NCBI GenBank assembly: GCA_035772405.1
Contig: JAYKKM010000381.1
Location: 618,001 to 682,000 of the forward strand
Direction of reading: 5' to 3'
Origin: Chrysogorgia sp. JL179-B06
Taxonomy: Eukaryota > Cnidaria > Anthozoa > Scleralcyonacea > Chrysogorgiidae
DNA length: 64,000 bases
Positions 23,428-33,009 of this stretch are shown in pieces. Below the pieces are notes generated by a model. The model ran no database searches. It was given only the letters and a program-made list of their open reading frames with translations, and had not been told where the DNA came from. The position numbers were made by a program, and so were the translations under genes. Within the stretch, counting starts at the first letter, position 1; each line of letters starts with the position of its first letter.

Positions 23428-23895
23428 TTAAGGGCCTGTTTATATGATCCCGGTATACCGGGATGTCCCGGTTGCCCGAGACGTTTTCATCCCGTGTTTA
23501 TATTATCTCGGTACACCGGGATGTCCCGGCTGACCGGGATGCGTGAAAATGTTGATAATAACTTCTCAATGAAACAAAAACTAATTTTATTCGTATAAAA
23601 AGCATCCCAACGAATGTGTTTTTTCATTTTGCCACTTTTTGGATATTTTACCACTTTTTTGGATATTTTACCTGGTCAGACGACGTTTTTAATTTCAATT
23701 CACTTCATCCCGGTGTTCCGGGATGTTGTGTTTATATGGAAAAAATCTGTTGCTTCAACCGGGATCCCGGTCAGGCGGGATGTCCCGGTCTCCATATAAA
23801 CGCAACTGCGAAAATAACAGTAAATTATATACAAGCCGAGATCCCGGTATACCGAGACGTCCCGGTGTACCGGGATCATATAAACAGGCCCTAAA
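23428..23895. mobile_element. TTAA-ended MITE, family D, rich in CCCGG
   Basis: TTAAGGGCCTGTTTATATGA is inverted at the right (CATATAAACAGGCCCTAAA). Both arms contain many CCCGG/CCGGG units (ATCCCGGTATACCGGGAT and variants), themselves palindromic. Confidence 0.9.
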
Positions 23896-24620
23896 TGCTT
23901 GTTTACTTGTGACCGCATCGATTATCATTGCTAGTAATGCTTTTCCCCTTTTCTTTATGTTTATTCTTCGCCAATTTATCAGTTTAAGGCAAGAAATCGT
24001 TGAAAGAAACATACCCGCTATAATGTTATTGATCGCCATCTTGAAATTTCAGATTTCGCGCGATTTTCGATCTTGGGATAGAATTCCTATGTAAACGCGG
24101 TTTGAATTCACGTTCAATCCGGAAGGAAACTGAATCCGGACTCTTGTAAATAGCTCCTGAGAAGACCACAGTAACCGTGACGCCTAGATCCGCCACGGCA
24201 TTGATTGCATGGTTTTTGTTCGAGAATAATCTGAGTGGTTTAATAATTAATCAGTGTTTTTGTCAAACAAATTTGATTTAATCAGTCAACATGCCTTAAA
24301 TCTATCACAGACAAACGCTTGCGAAGAACACAGGCAATTCGGAGAAACGATACCGTGCAAAAAAGAGCTTTAAGAATCGAAAACGAAGAATGCTGGAGGG
24401 GGGAAAGTTAGAAGAGTAACTTAGCGTGATATCGCCCACGTTCTGGTACCTGTCGCCGGGAGAGACTGTTCTTGTTGATGCACAGGGTTCCACCCTTTTT
24501 GTTTCCAATCAATATTCCTCAACAACGCCATGAGTTTAACTCGGATTTTAAAACCTTATTGGTTTCTCAGTAATATATCGTTCTCTAGTAAATTTATTCT
24601 TTGTTTATATAAACACTTAC

Positions 24621-24858
24621 CATCTTTGTTCATCCCAGCTTCTAGACACCTTCTTAGCCTACAGGACTGGCACTGGTTTCGTCTCGCTACGTCGATAGGG
24701 ACAAGCCCCTTGCTCTCGACACTGGTACGTTAACTTCCTTCGTACGCTTCGCTTGAAGAAGCCGCGACAACCGTCACACGATTGTACACCATAGTGCTTG
24801 CCAGATGATCGATCACCACACACTTTGCATCCAGTGTTACCTCTTGATATCTTAACGT
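24621..24858 (-). CDS. NR2E-type nuclear receptor, exon 2 (DNA-binding domain, with a +1 frameshift)
   Basis: The acceptor is TTACTTCAACAG and the donor GATG then GTAAGTG. Zinc finger 1 reads [20 protein letters not shown] then [12 protein letters not shown]. Zinc finger 2 starts at [10 protein letters not shown]. After the Cys-Pro codons (CCC at 24705-24707) the reading shifts by one base: removing one C restores [20 protein letters not shown] and GMNKD, giving the C-x5-C-x9-C-x2-C spacing typical of NR2E. All other exon phases fit, and the total coding length becomes exactly 339 codons once that base is removed. The P-box is CDGCRG. Either this is an assembly or sequencing indel, or a null allele or recent pseudogene. 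Confidence 0.88.
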
Positions 24859-24924
24859 CTGTTGAAGTAAAAAATGCATCTAAGTATATATATAGCATTA
24901 CAAATTAAAACTCTATAAAAAGGT

Positions 24925-24995
24925 TGGTATACTGCCGAAATAGTGTTTACATAACGTCTAGAGCGATGGCCCTTCGTCAGAGAATGAAGTATTAA
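24925..24995 (-). repeat. Penelope-like terminal fragment (hammerhead-like)
   Basis: Minus-strand text includes CTCTGACGAAGGGCCATCGC, and CACTATTTCGGCAGTATACC. The same motif is at 36945-37015 and 41330-41370. CTGACGA followed by a small stem and a GAAAC-like box (here TAGAC) suggests a decayed ribozyme of Penelope-type elements. Confidence 0.4.
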
Positions 24996-25336
24996 GAAAA
25001 GTATCACTTTGTTGGACCTTAATTCCGCCGTAGTTTCCGTTCTCTAGTTCTTCTTTCGTGTGTGCTGCAACTCGATAGACCCATACGCCCATCTATGTTT
25101 GGCATCATTGTGGATGCGCTACGAGATCCAGTGTTATTTCTATATCATACAAGTGTTTGTATTAAGGGTTTCAGAGGGAGTAAATAAAATTTGGATTTCA
25201 TTGAAGCGCCCATGATGTGGAATCTTGTTGAAAAGCTAAAATAAAAGTCGTTTTATTTGGAGCTATCCTAATTTTCTCAAACTCCCCAATGTCTAAGCTA
25301 AAATACCTATAAACGAACACTCGCAGATATTCGCTG

Positions 25337-25452
25337 GCGCAACATCTGATTATCTAAGTACATTGCTGTACAGCATACTAGGCCATGTACAACTCGCAAC
25401 ATCCAATTATCTAAGTACATTGCTGTATTGCTGTACAGTACACTAGGCCATG
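25337..25452. repeat. 58-bp tandem duplication
   Basis: CGCAACATC, then ATTATCTAAGTACATTGCTG and ACTAGGCCATGTAC, occurs twice in direct orientation. It lies in intron 1 of the nuclear receptor. Confidence 0.85.
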
Positions 25453-25772
25453 TACTTCTTATTCCTTGCTCTCATTAATCATCGCGTTACCGCCCATCAA
25501 CAGGACGCGCTGTCGTTTAATCAACAACGAACAATTACTACACGATTCGATCTGATTACTTTAAAAATCAACCGAAGTTTTCATGAATTTCATATTACGA
25601 TACGTAACACCCAATGGGAAATTAAGGAGAGTTTTAATAAACTGATTCCGCCCGTTTTGCCGCATTCCAAACACCCAAATGCTCTTCAACGATGATCATT
25701 AAATCAAACCAAAAAAAGTCAAGTTGCAAACGATGAGACTACAAATTATAATTTAACACCCGTGCCACTTAC

Positions 25773-25800
25773 CGGTGTCGTAGATTTTCTCCATCTCCAT
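25773..25800 (-). CDS. NR2E-type nuclear receptor, exon 1 (start)
   Basis: ATG at 25798-25800 opens MEMEKIYDT and ends with GACACCG before the donor GTAAGTG. One base carries over to make Asp with exon 2. An in-frame TAA lies upstream with no other Met between, so this is the first possible start; a second Met is two codons on. The inferred protein is 338 residues once the exon 2 shift is corrected, slightly shorter than vertebrate TLX or PNR. The family acts as DNA-binding transcription factors, often repressors in neural and sensory development. That is family knowledge, not evidence from this sequence. Confidence 0.75.
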
Positions 25801-26200
25801 TTCGTTTTGTCGTTCGTTTACGTACTTCACTGTCGTAAAATTCCCGACTTCGCTGCAACGCCAGCTTCTGGTCCCGTTGCCAAAAACAATTGTTATATAC
25901 ACAGGTAGAATACACACTTAAAATCCCGTGATTTCTGAACATATTCAGTCTGTGAACAGGTGTTTACCTGTCGACCAATTATTCGCGGTTAATTAGTGAC
26001 AACAAAACCGCTAAGGATCAGGGATTGGTCAGAGGGTGTTGTCAACAATTGCAGGGGACGTTCATCTGGTTGAGTATATTACTGGTGGCAGGGAAATATT
26101 GCCGTTGATGATGCTCAAGTGTTTATAACGACAGACGCAAAATTAAAATGAGTAACAGTGGGCATCGTGTAAACACTTTAACAGGTAACTATATACACTA
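25801..26200. promoter_or_regulatory. Region upstream of the nuclear receptor start
   Basis: No gene was seen. It should include the 5' UTR and proximal promoter of the receptor. No clear TATA box at a sensible distance was recognised. Confidence 0.3.
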
Positions 26201-27060
26201 CAATACAATACAATAATAATACAATAAATTTTTATTTAAACACGATAAAAGTTAAAGCTTGTCGCTTGTGGGGTCGCGTGTGTTTATGATAAAGTACATT
26301 ATACTATAATCTATATAATTACTGTCTAAAATGCTGTGATAACAATAATGATATTTACATTTCAAAATGGTATTACAGATTGGTATTACAGATCGTTAAT
26401 AAATTTAAAATAATATAAAGATTAATGAAAGTTAATAAAAATTATAACATATTTTGGTACTGATTGTACTGATTCAGCGCCATAGTTAATACAATTTAAG
26501 ATTTTTGTTCTTTTAATCATTTTTCCAAAGGTTCTGGTATTTGTTACTGTCTCGTCCAGATCTGTTGAGAACATGTTACAAATAATAGAGCCCCTATGGG
26601 AAGATTGAGTTCTTCATATAATAAGTATTGAAGCGTGGGACAGATACTTTCTTATCATTGCGGAAATTATTATACCTATTATCACATTTGGTTATTATAT
26701 GGGACATACTTATCTGTCTTATCAGTGTAATATTATTTATTATCTTATAAGCTAATTGAGCCAACCTGATCTTGTACGTATGATGGAGTGGATCCCATTT
26801 AGTATGTTGGAGGACATCAGTGGAAGGCATATCACGTGATAGGCCAAATATAATCCTAGCAGATCTACAGTGCAGAGACTCCAAAGATTGGAAATCATCC
26901 TTATTGACTCACCCACCCCAAATTGCCATTGCATATGTTACAGAGGGTAAAATAATCTTAAAATACAGGTCTAGAAGCATTTGTCTGGGGTAGAAATTTG
27001 CTACATTTTATCAGGTTTAATTCGTTAGCAAAACCTTTTCTAACTTCCTGTACGTGTCTA
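26200..27060 (-). pseudogene. CR1/jockey-like LINE C-terminal remnant
   Basis: The minus strand encodes TYAMAIWGG, then SLHCRSARIIFGLSRDMPST and HTYKIRLAQLAYKIINN, the usual last third of a LINE reverse transcriptase ORF. The 3' end (toward 26200) is an ATT/ACAAT-rich tail. Stops interrupt the upstream part. Confidence 0.65.
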
Positions 27061-27074
27061 GTCCATGTAATATT

Positions 27075-27169
27075 CAGTAGCGGCGCCACGGGGAGGACTG
27101 GGGGGACACGTCCCCCCCAGTTCTCTCCAAGATCGATTTTCCAATTCGTCCAAATTCGAGGAGAAACGT

Positions 27170-27208
<39 letters not shown>

Positions 27209-27753
27209 AGGTTTTTGACTGAGATTTGAAATCTGGCTCATGGGAACTACTGCCATAAGGGCAGGCAACCTACCTAAATAAACTTTTGAATATAAGAATG
27301 AAGACAAGTAATAAAACACCTGAGTGAATAGACTTCGTTTTATCAATTTTTGAATTAAGCGGTATATATCATTAGTGTATCGCAGGCGCTGATTACAACA
27401 TCCGATGAAACCCGAGCCTGATCGTTTTAAATTTCCGGAACGCGCTCGGGTTTCTTTCGACTTTTTTTCAAATTACCTGCCGTGGGACAGATTATAGAAT
27501 GGCACTGTTAAATATTTCATATCTCTCTTAATTTTCTGACAGTATCTAGTAATTGTCCATGAAATATCCATACAAAGACCTGAAATGTGTAGTTTTTAGT
27601 GTTTTTTATGACGTTTTATAATTTTCAAAATTCTGTAAAATCTCCCCCAAAATGCAGGAAATGGAATTTCAGAGACTCTAGATTACAAAAATTTTCCAGG
27701 GGGAGTGCTCGCGCCTTCGGCGTTCGCATTGTCGCACCCTGGCGCCGCCACTG
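27075..27753. mobile_element. hAT-like element with poly-G tract
   Basis: The ends CAGTAGCGGCGCCACGGGG and CCCTGGCGCCGCCACTG are inverted. The 8 flanking bases (GTAATATT and TCAATAGT) agree at five positions, as an old target duplication might. A run of about 35 G lies at 27172-27207, in the same relative place as in the element at 17833-18380. The inside has AAACCCGAGCCTG against GCGCTCGGGTTT. No transposase was seen. Confidence 0.6.
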
Positions 27754-28904
27754 TCAATAGTGAGTACGTCACCCACTTTATCTTATCTGACCCAAGTGTT
27801 AATGCATTCAGGGAACCAATAAAATTTCCTCGATGCATTATCATTGCTTCGCACTTCTTCGGGTGCGGAGTTTTAGGAATTTAACCTGCACCAGTCCATC
27901 AGTTCGTCAAGCGCGTTGTGAAGTTGTCTCAGTCTTAGCTCTCGTGATTTCTGAATCATAAACTTGGTAGAAATATCCAACTCAAGAGACTCCAATCAAA
28001 GTGTTGTTAGGAATTGGTGTCATGGGACATCCTCCAGTAGAATTTCTCGTTAAGAAATTTAAAAACATTACGAGAAGGCGTCAGGGATTATTTTAAGGAA
28101 TTTTTATCACTGCACAAAGAGCTGAAAAAGGCATAAAATCTAACTTCAGTAGCACGTTAAGCAGCGATGGAGCACTGAGTAGCTCGGGACGGTAGCTAGT
28201 CAGTAATCAACCAGTCATACTCATGTCATAGTATACATAAGCGGCCCTGCTGTTCCCAATTTTTAAAGAGTTAATCCCTTTCGCACAGCATATACATTCG
28301 CATTTTCAAAATAACAATGGTCAAACGGGCACAGACCCATCGACCTGAGAGAAGCCTCAAGCATGTTGTGTGGGGTTAGCTGGTTGGTACCGTCGGGTAG
28401 TCTGGCTAAATAGTAACACTAGCGTTTTGTTTATTATGGCGGTAGGGCCTAGTAGCTATACTCATGTATCTTGAAAGTTGAAATGCCAGAAATGGTCAGA
28501 AACTAGTTTTAGTTAGCTTCTGGTCTGTAATGGCATAAGGCTGTTAGTTTACGGTACGCTTAACGTTATCAGAAGATAGTGGACCAGGGTCCTTTAACTT
28601 ATCGTCGCATTTGTAAATTTGCTAATTTAAATTTTGATATGAAATAGTATGTTGGAATGTAGTATGTACTGTGCCTTATAATCCTTTCATGAATAACACC
28701 CATTCTTAAATATGAAAGAAACATTTATCACTGCACAAAATTGCGTTTATCACTGCACAAATCTCATTTATTTGTACTGCACAAATTGGTTATCATTGCA
28801 CGTTAAAATAATCCTTGTAAGGCGTTATTTATCCAATGTGTATTATTTGTATGCACCTCTTTCATAATGGCTGCTATTTTAAATATTCTTTTATAAAGTG
28901 TTCG
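27754..28904. other. No gene recognised
   Basis: A short array of TATCACTGCACAAA-like units lies at 28725-28805. A MITE fragment (ACCTCTTTCATAATGGCTGC) lies at 28855-28900. No exon could be supported. Confidence 0.35.
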
Positions 28905-29915
28905 CCAGTAACGAAGTAAATTTACTTCGTTACTTTACTTAAGTAAAAAATCAGTATTTACTTGTGACGAAGTATATTTTTCAACAAATACTTTTTACTT
29001 GTAACGAAGTAAAATTTTTGTTAAATAATTACTTTTTTACTTCGTTACTTTTTGTTTTATCGGCAAAGTAAAAAAAATTCTGAACGCGGAGTCGCGAAAT
29101 ACTCGGTTCACTCTATCCATCCGCTGGAGATCAAGAGTGGAGAAATCGCGAGAAGTTGGTTTTGCATGTGCATGTGATTGACAACTGTTGAGTTGGCGCC
29201 GCCAAACAGCGCTCAGATTAAAGTACAATACCAGATTATCAATTGTGATTTGTCATGGTTAGTAGTTCGAGAATATAAGTATTTTTCTGGAATATTTTTT
29301 TGCCATACTTTTACTTTTACTTAAGTAAGATTTTCAGGCCATACTTTTACTTTTACTTAAGTAAGACTTTTACTTTTACTTAAGTAAAATTTTCAGGCCA
29401 TACTTTTACTTTTACTTAAGTAAGATTTTCCGGCAATACTTTTACTTTAGTAAGATTTTCAGGCCATACTTTTACTTTTACTTAAGTAAGATTTTCAGGC
29501 CATACTTTTACTTAAGTAAAATTTTCAGGCCATACTTTTACTTTTACTTAAGTAAGATTTTCAGGCCATACTTTTACTTTTACTTAAGTAAGATTTTCAG
29601 GCCATACTTTTACTTTTACTTAAGTAAAATTTTCAGGCCATACTTTTACTTTTACTTAAGTAAGATTTTCAGGCCATACTTTTACTTTTACTTAAGTAAG
29701 ATTTTCAGGCCACACTTTTACTTTTAATTAAATAAAATTTTCCGGCCACACTTTTACTTTTACTTAAGTAAGATTTTCAGGCCATACTTTTACTTTTACT
29801 TAAGTAAGATTTTCAGGCCACACTTTTACTTTTAATTAAATAAAATTTTCCGGCCATACTTTTACTTTTACTTAAGTAAGATTTTCAGGCCATACTTTTA
29901 CTTTTACTTTTTTTT
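28905..29915. repeat. Tol2-like hAT subterminal repeat expanded into a minisatellite
   Basis: From 29300 about 17 units of roughly 36 bp read AGGCCATACTTTTACTTTTA then CTTAAGTAAGATTTTC. The left part (AACGAAGTAAATTTACTTCG, then TTACTTAAGTAAA) resembles the subterminal ends of Tol2-type hAT transposons. No clean terminal repeats or 8-bp duplication could be assigned. Confidence 0.65.
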
Positions 29916-30309
29916 AGTCTAAATACATAACATACGTGTCTATTATATTACGAGAACGTACCCTTCGTAAAAACAGTTTATACAATCAGCCAGCCGCTTC
30001 GTCGTATATTATTTTGAACGTTTATCTATTCTCGACCAATATTTAACCGTTTTCAATTGTGAAAACATATTTGGAATTAGCGAATCTAAATACATAACAC
30101 ACGTACTTATTATATTACGCCAACGTGTATACCCTTCGTAAAAACCTCTTTATATAGTTCGTCAGATCACCATTCGCCAATGGCCGCCCTTCGCGTTGCA
30201 AAAATATTGCCCGATTCAAACGGATCACCCAAAACGACTTTCTACCTCCTTATAAGGAGTTGGTCCTCCATGCTCAGCTTAAATATATAAATATACTAGG
30301 TTACCTGCA

Positions 30310-30572
30310 AGGTACTGAATGCTGCCTTTTGTTTCCAGCGCACTGGATCTTCTAGCATGGCTGCGTTTTTTCCCAAGCACGTGAAATATTACACTTAGAT
30401 AATCTTTCTCAATTTGTCCAAAAACGTCAACAATGTAATGAGTTCCGGTAGTTTTATTGCTACATTGCTTTCCGGGAGATTTAATACAAATGATATAATT
30501 TTCAAAACAGATGCGACTTGACTGAAAACTCACTGGGAAACTGAATGTTTCAAAAGTCATCGTCGTTGCCAT
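30310..30572 (-). CDS. Candidate first exon of an unidentified gene
   Basis: ATG at 30570-30572 opens a frame with protein-like composition (SRICFENYIICIKSPGKQCS, then THYIVDVFGQIEKDYLSVIF) and ends at a plausible donor, CTTGCAG then GTAACC. I do not recognise a domain and found no partner exon in phase downstream. It could also be a transposon fragment, since dispersed repeats lie on its left. Confidence 0.3.
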
Positions 30573-31327
30573 ACACTTCCGTGAGACTTGACGGGAATAT
30601 GTTCGAAATTAACTTTGAATGCATGAGATATTTAGAAAGCTCGTGCTTGGATTTTGTTAAGGTATACGACGCTCACTGTGTAACCGTGATGTTCTTTCTA
30701 GCCATAACAATAAAAGCCGGTAAAAGCGAATGCAAAAAGTGTTTGATCGGTAACCGGTAACTGACTTTCTGTTTGCGCACAAATAAATAGTATACACAAG
30801 TTTTAAAGGGGCATTGTCTCGGAAAGCGCACACGCAAAAACTGTTGATGAGATTTGTCAAGTCAGACAATACTTCATCCATAACCCGCACGAGGCTGTTT
30901 TTCTACTGGTTCTACTGAAATTCTAATTGACATACGATGAGGATGGAACAGAAATTTATGGATGACTCGTCTTAACAAATTATTCAAAACAACACAAAAA
31001 TCTCGCACGATAACTCGGATAATATTTCACAACGAACGCTTTCACGTATGAATTGAGGCGATTTATATATGTATGTGATGTATTTAAAAGATGAAACTCA
31101 CAAAATGCACGAGTATTGAGCAAACGTCCATGTAAAGGAAAAGCATGAAAAGAAACTACACGTTTTCAGCGCATTGTATTGTGCTTGGTTGTTCCGCGCA
31201 CTGCATGTTGGGTCTATCTCAGTCCGACCACAATGCAATGCGCTAAAGCAATATTTGAAAAAAGCCCAACTACATTATTTAGGTCTGCTGCCTTGCTCGC
31301 TCGCTTCAGGCTCGCTCGCTGCGGCAG
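30573..31327. other. No gene recognised
   Basis: AT-rich sequence without recognised coding or repeat families. At 31290-31325 there is a GC-rich CTCGCTCGCTTCAGGCTCGC segment resembling hairpin-element centres. Confidence 0.3.
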
Positions 31328-31886
31328 CAATAAATATATAAATATATAAATATATAAATATATAAATATATAAATATATAAATATATAAATATATAAATA
31401 TATAAATATATAAATATATAAATATATAAATATATAAATATATAAATATATAAATATATAAATATATAAATATATAAATATATAAATATATAAATATATA
31501 AATATATAAATATATAAATATATAAATATATAAATATATAAATATATAAATATATAAATATATAAATATATAAATATATAATATATAAATATATAAATAT
31601 ATAAATATATAAATATATAAATATATAAATATATAAATATATAATAATATAAATATATAAATATATAAATATATAAATATATAAATATATAAATATATAA
31701 ATATATAAATATATAAATATATAAATATATAAATATATAAATATATAAATATATAAATATATAAATATATAAATATATAAATATATAAATATATAAAATA
31801 TAAATATATAAATATATAAATATATAAATATATAAATATATAAATATATAAATATATAAATATATAAATATATATATATATATATA
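31328..31886. repeat. 8-bp microsatellite (AAATATAT)n
   Basis: About 70 copies, with four small slips (31580, 31643, 31795, 31870). Period-8 DNA reads through all frames, so the long Ile/Tyr/Phe/Leu ORFs are artefacts. Confidence 0.97.
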
Positions 31887-32660
31887 CAAACCTTTTGTGA
31901 GAAATGGATCCCTGCCGCGGCAAGATTATCACCCTCGCTTGTGAGGGGATGATCAACCCTTTAGAAAGCGAAATTTCAGAGAACTGATATTTTCTTTCGT
32001 AAAAATTGCACTTGTTTAACTGAAACTCATTCAACATACCATCTTGTTCTGCACACACCTCGTGACCTGCAGTTAGGAAAAGATAGAAATTCATTTAAAA
32101 ATTTTTTTTAGCTTTATAAACATTACATATTTTAGGAGTTTGAACTATTTTAAGAACATTATGTTCTTGTTACTATTTATTGTTTGCAAGGGAGGGTTCA
32201 GATTTTATCTAGAGGGGTATGGTGATATGGAGGGGAGGGTATGATTTTTCAACAGTAGGTTGAGGGGGGGGGGGGTTGCTTTCGAAAATTACCGGAAAAT
32301 AAGACAAGGTGCAAGGGGGAGGGGGTCATCAAAACGTTTGTTGACAAAAAATGTTTTTATAATACACAAGACTGGATCGAGCAACCGATCGGGCATGCGG
32401 TATTTATAACCAGCAGCCTTGGTCCGTTTCAATGTAAGTACTTCATCTTGCATGGATATAGCGAACCCATACCACTAAACAAGATTAAGGTTAGAAAACT
32501 CATTAGGCGGGGGGTTAGGGTCTAAGTTGTTTTGGGGTTAGCGGTTATTTTAAGTGACAAAATTCCCCTTAATCTCTTGTTTAGTGGTATGCGTTCGCTA
32601 TATCCTGCAAGATGAAGTTACATACCCGTTTCAAATATAACCATTCTCAATTCAATTAAA
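31887..32660. other. No gene supported; possible small exon
   Basis: On the minus strand a good acceptor (CTAACTGCAG, ending at 32072) precedes GHEVCAEQDGMLNEFQLNKC, but no convincing donor or partner exon was found. The stretch 32460-32600 is an inverted repeat (ACCACTAAACAAGATTAAGG against its near complement) around a GGGGGGTTAGGG-like core. Confidence 0.3.
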
Positions 32661-32689
32661 GTGGCTATCCGGGGTTTGGAGATTCCACA

Positions 32690-32830
32690 TATTTGTAATC
32701 TTTGGAATCTCTTGAGAAGAATTGTAAAATATGTTGTCGTGCAAAAATTTCATCTTCATGCCTTTTCCCATGCTAAAGTTGATTTACTATTCACAGGAAA
32801 TGACGTCAAAGCAAGGACACGCAGACATAA
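32690..32830 (+). pseudogene. Coding-like dispersed repeat (copy 2)
   Basis: It reads NLWNLLRRIVKYVVVQKFHL, then HAKVDLLFTGNDVKA, homologous to 18850-19005. It is truncated on the right by the MITE at 32828. Confidence 0.45.
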
Positions 32831-33009
32831 ACCTCTTTCATAATGGCGGCCAGTCTAAATATTTGTTCATATGCATGTAAATTAGAGCCTTTCTGGCCTC
32901 GTTACAAAGCAAAGATTCTTAGAAATTATAGACACACGAACGAGGTCAAAAGGCTTTAAATGAATATAAAAGAATATTTAGTTTGGGTGCCATTATGAAA
33001 GAGGTCTAT
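32828..33009. mobile_element. Palindromic MITE (copy 2)
   Basis: AACCTCTTTCATAATGGCGG at the left and GCCATTATGAAAGAGGTCTA at the right. Same family as 11871-12057. Confidence 0.9.

Larger units (their letters stand above)
20965..24620 (-). other. Intron 2 of the nuclear receptor, packed with MITEs
   Basis: A 3656-base intron with GTAAGTG donor. It carries palindromic elements at 21158-21490, 22205-22600 and 23428-23895, a SINE-like fragment at 21960-22050, TTAGTATTAGGG-like repeats at 22850-22930 and a perfect short hairpin at 23042-23086. Confidence 0.7.

Noticed and set aside
31275..32094. ORFs of 204 and 262 codons (Ile/Tyr/Phe/Leu repeats)
   Set aside because: An 8-bp satellite without stops generates them; only 31890-32072 might contain a small exon.
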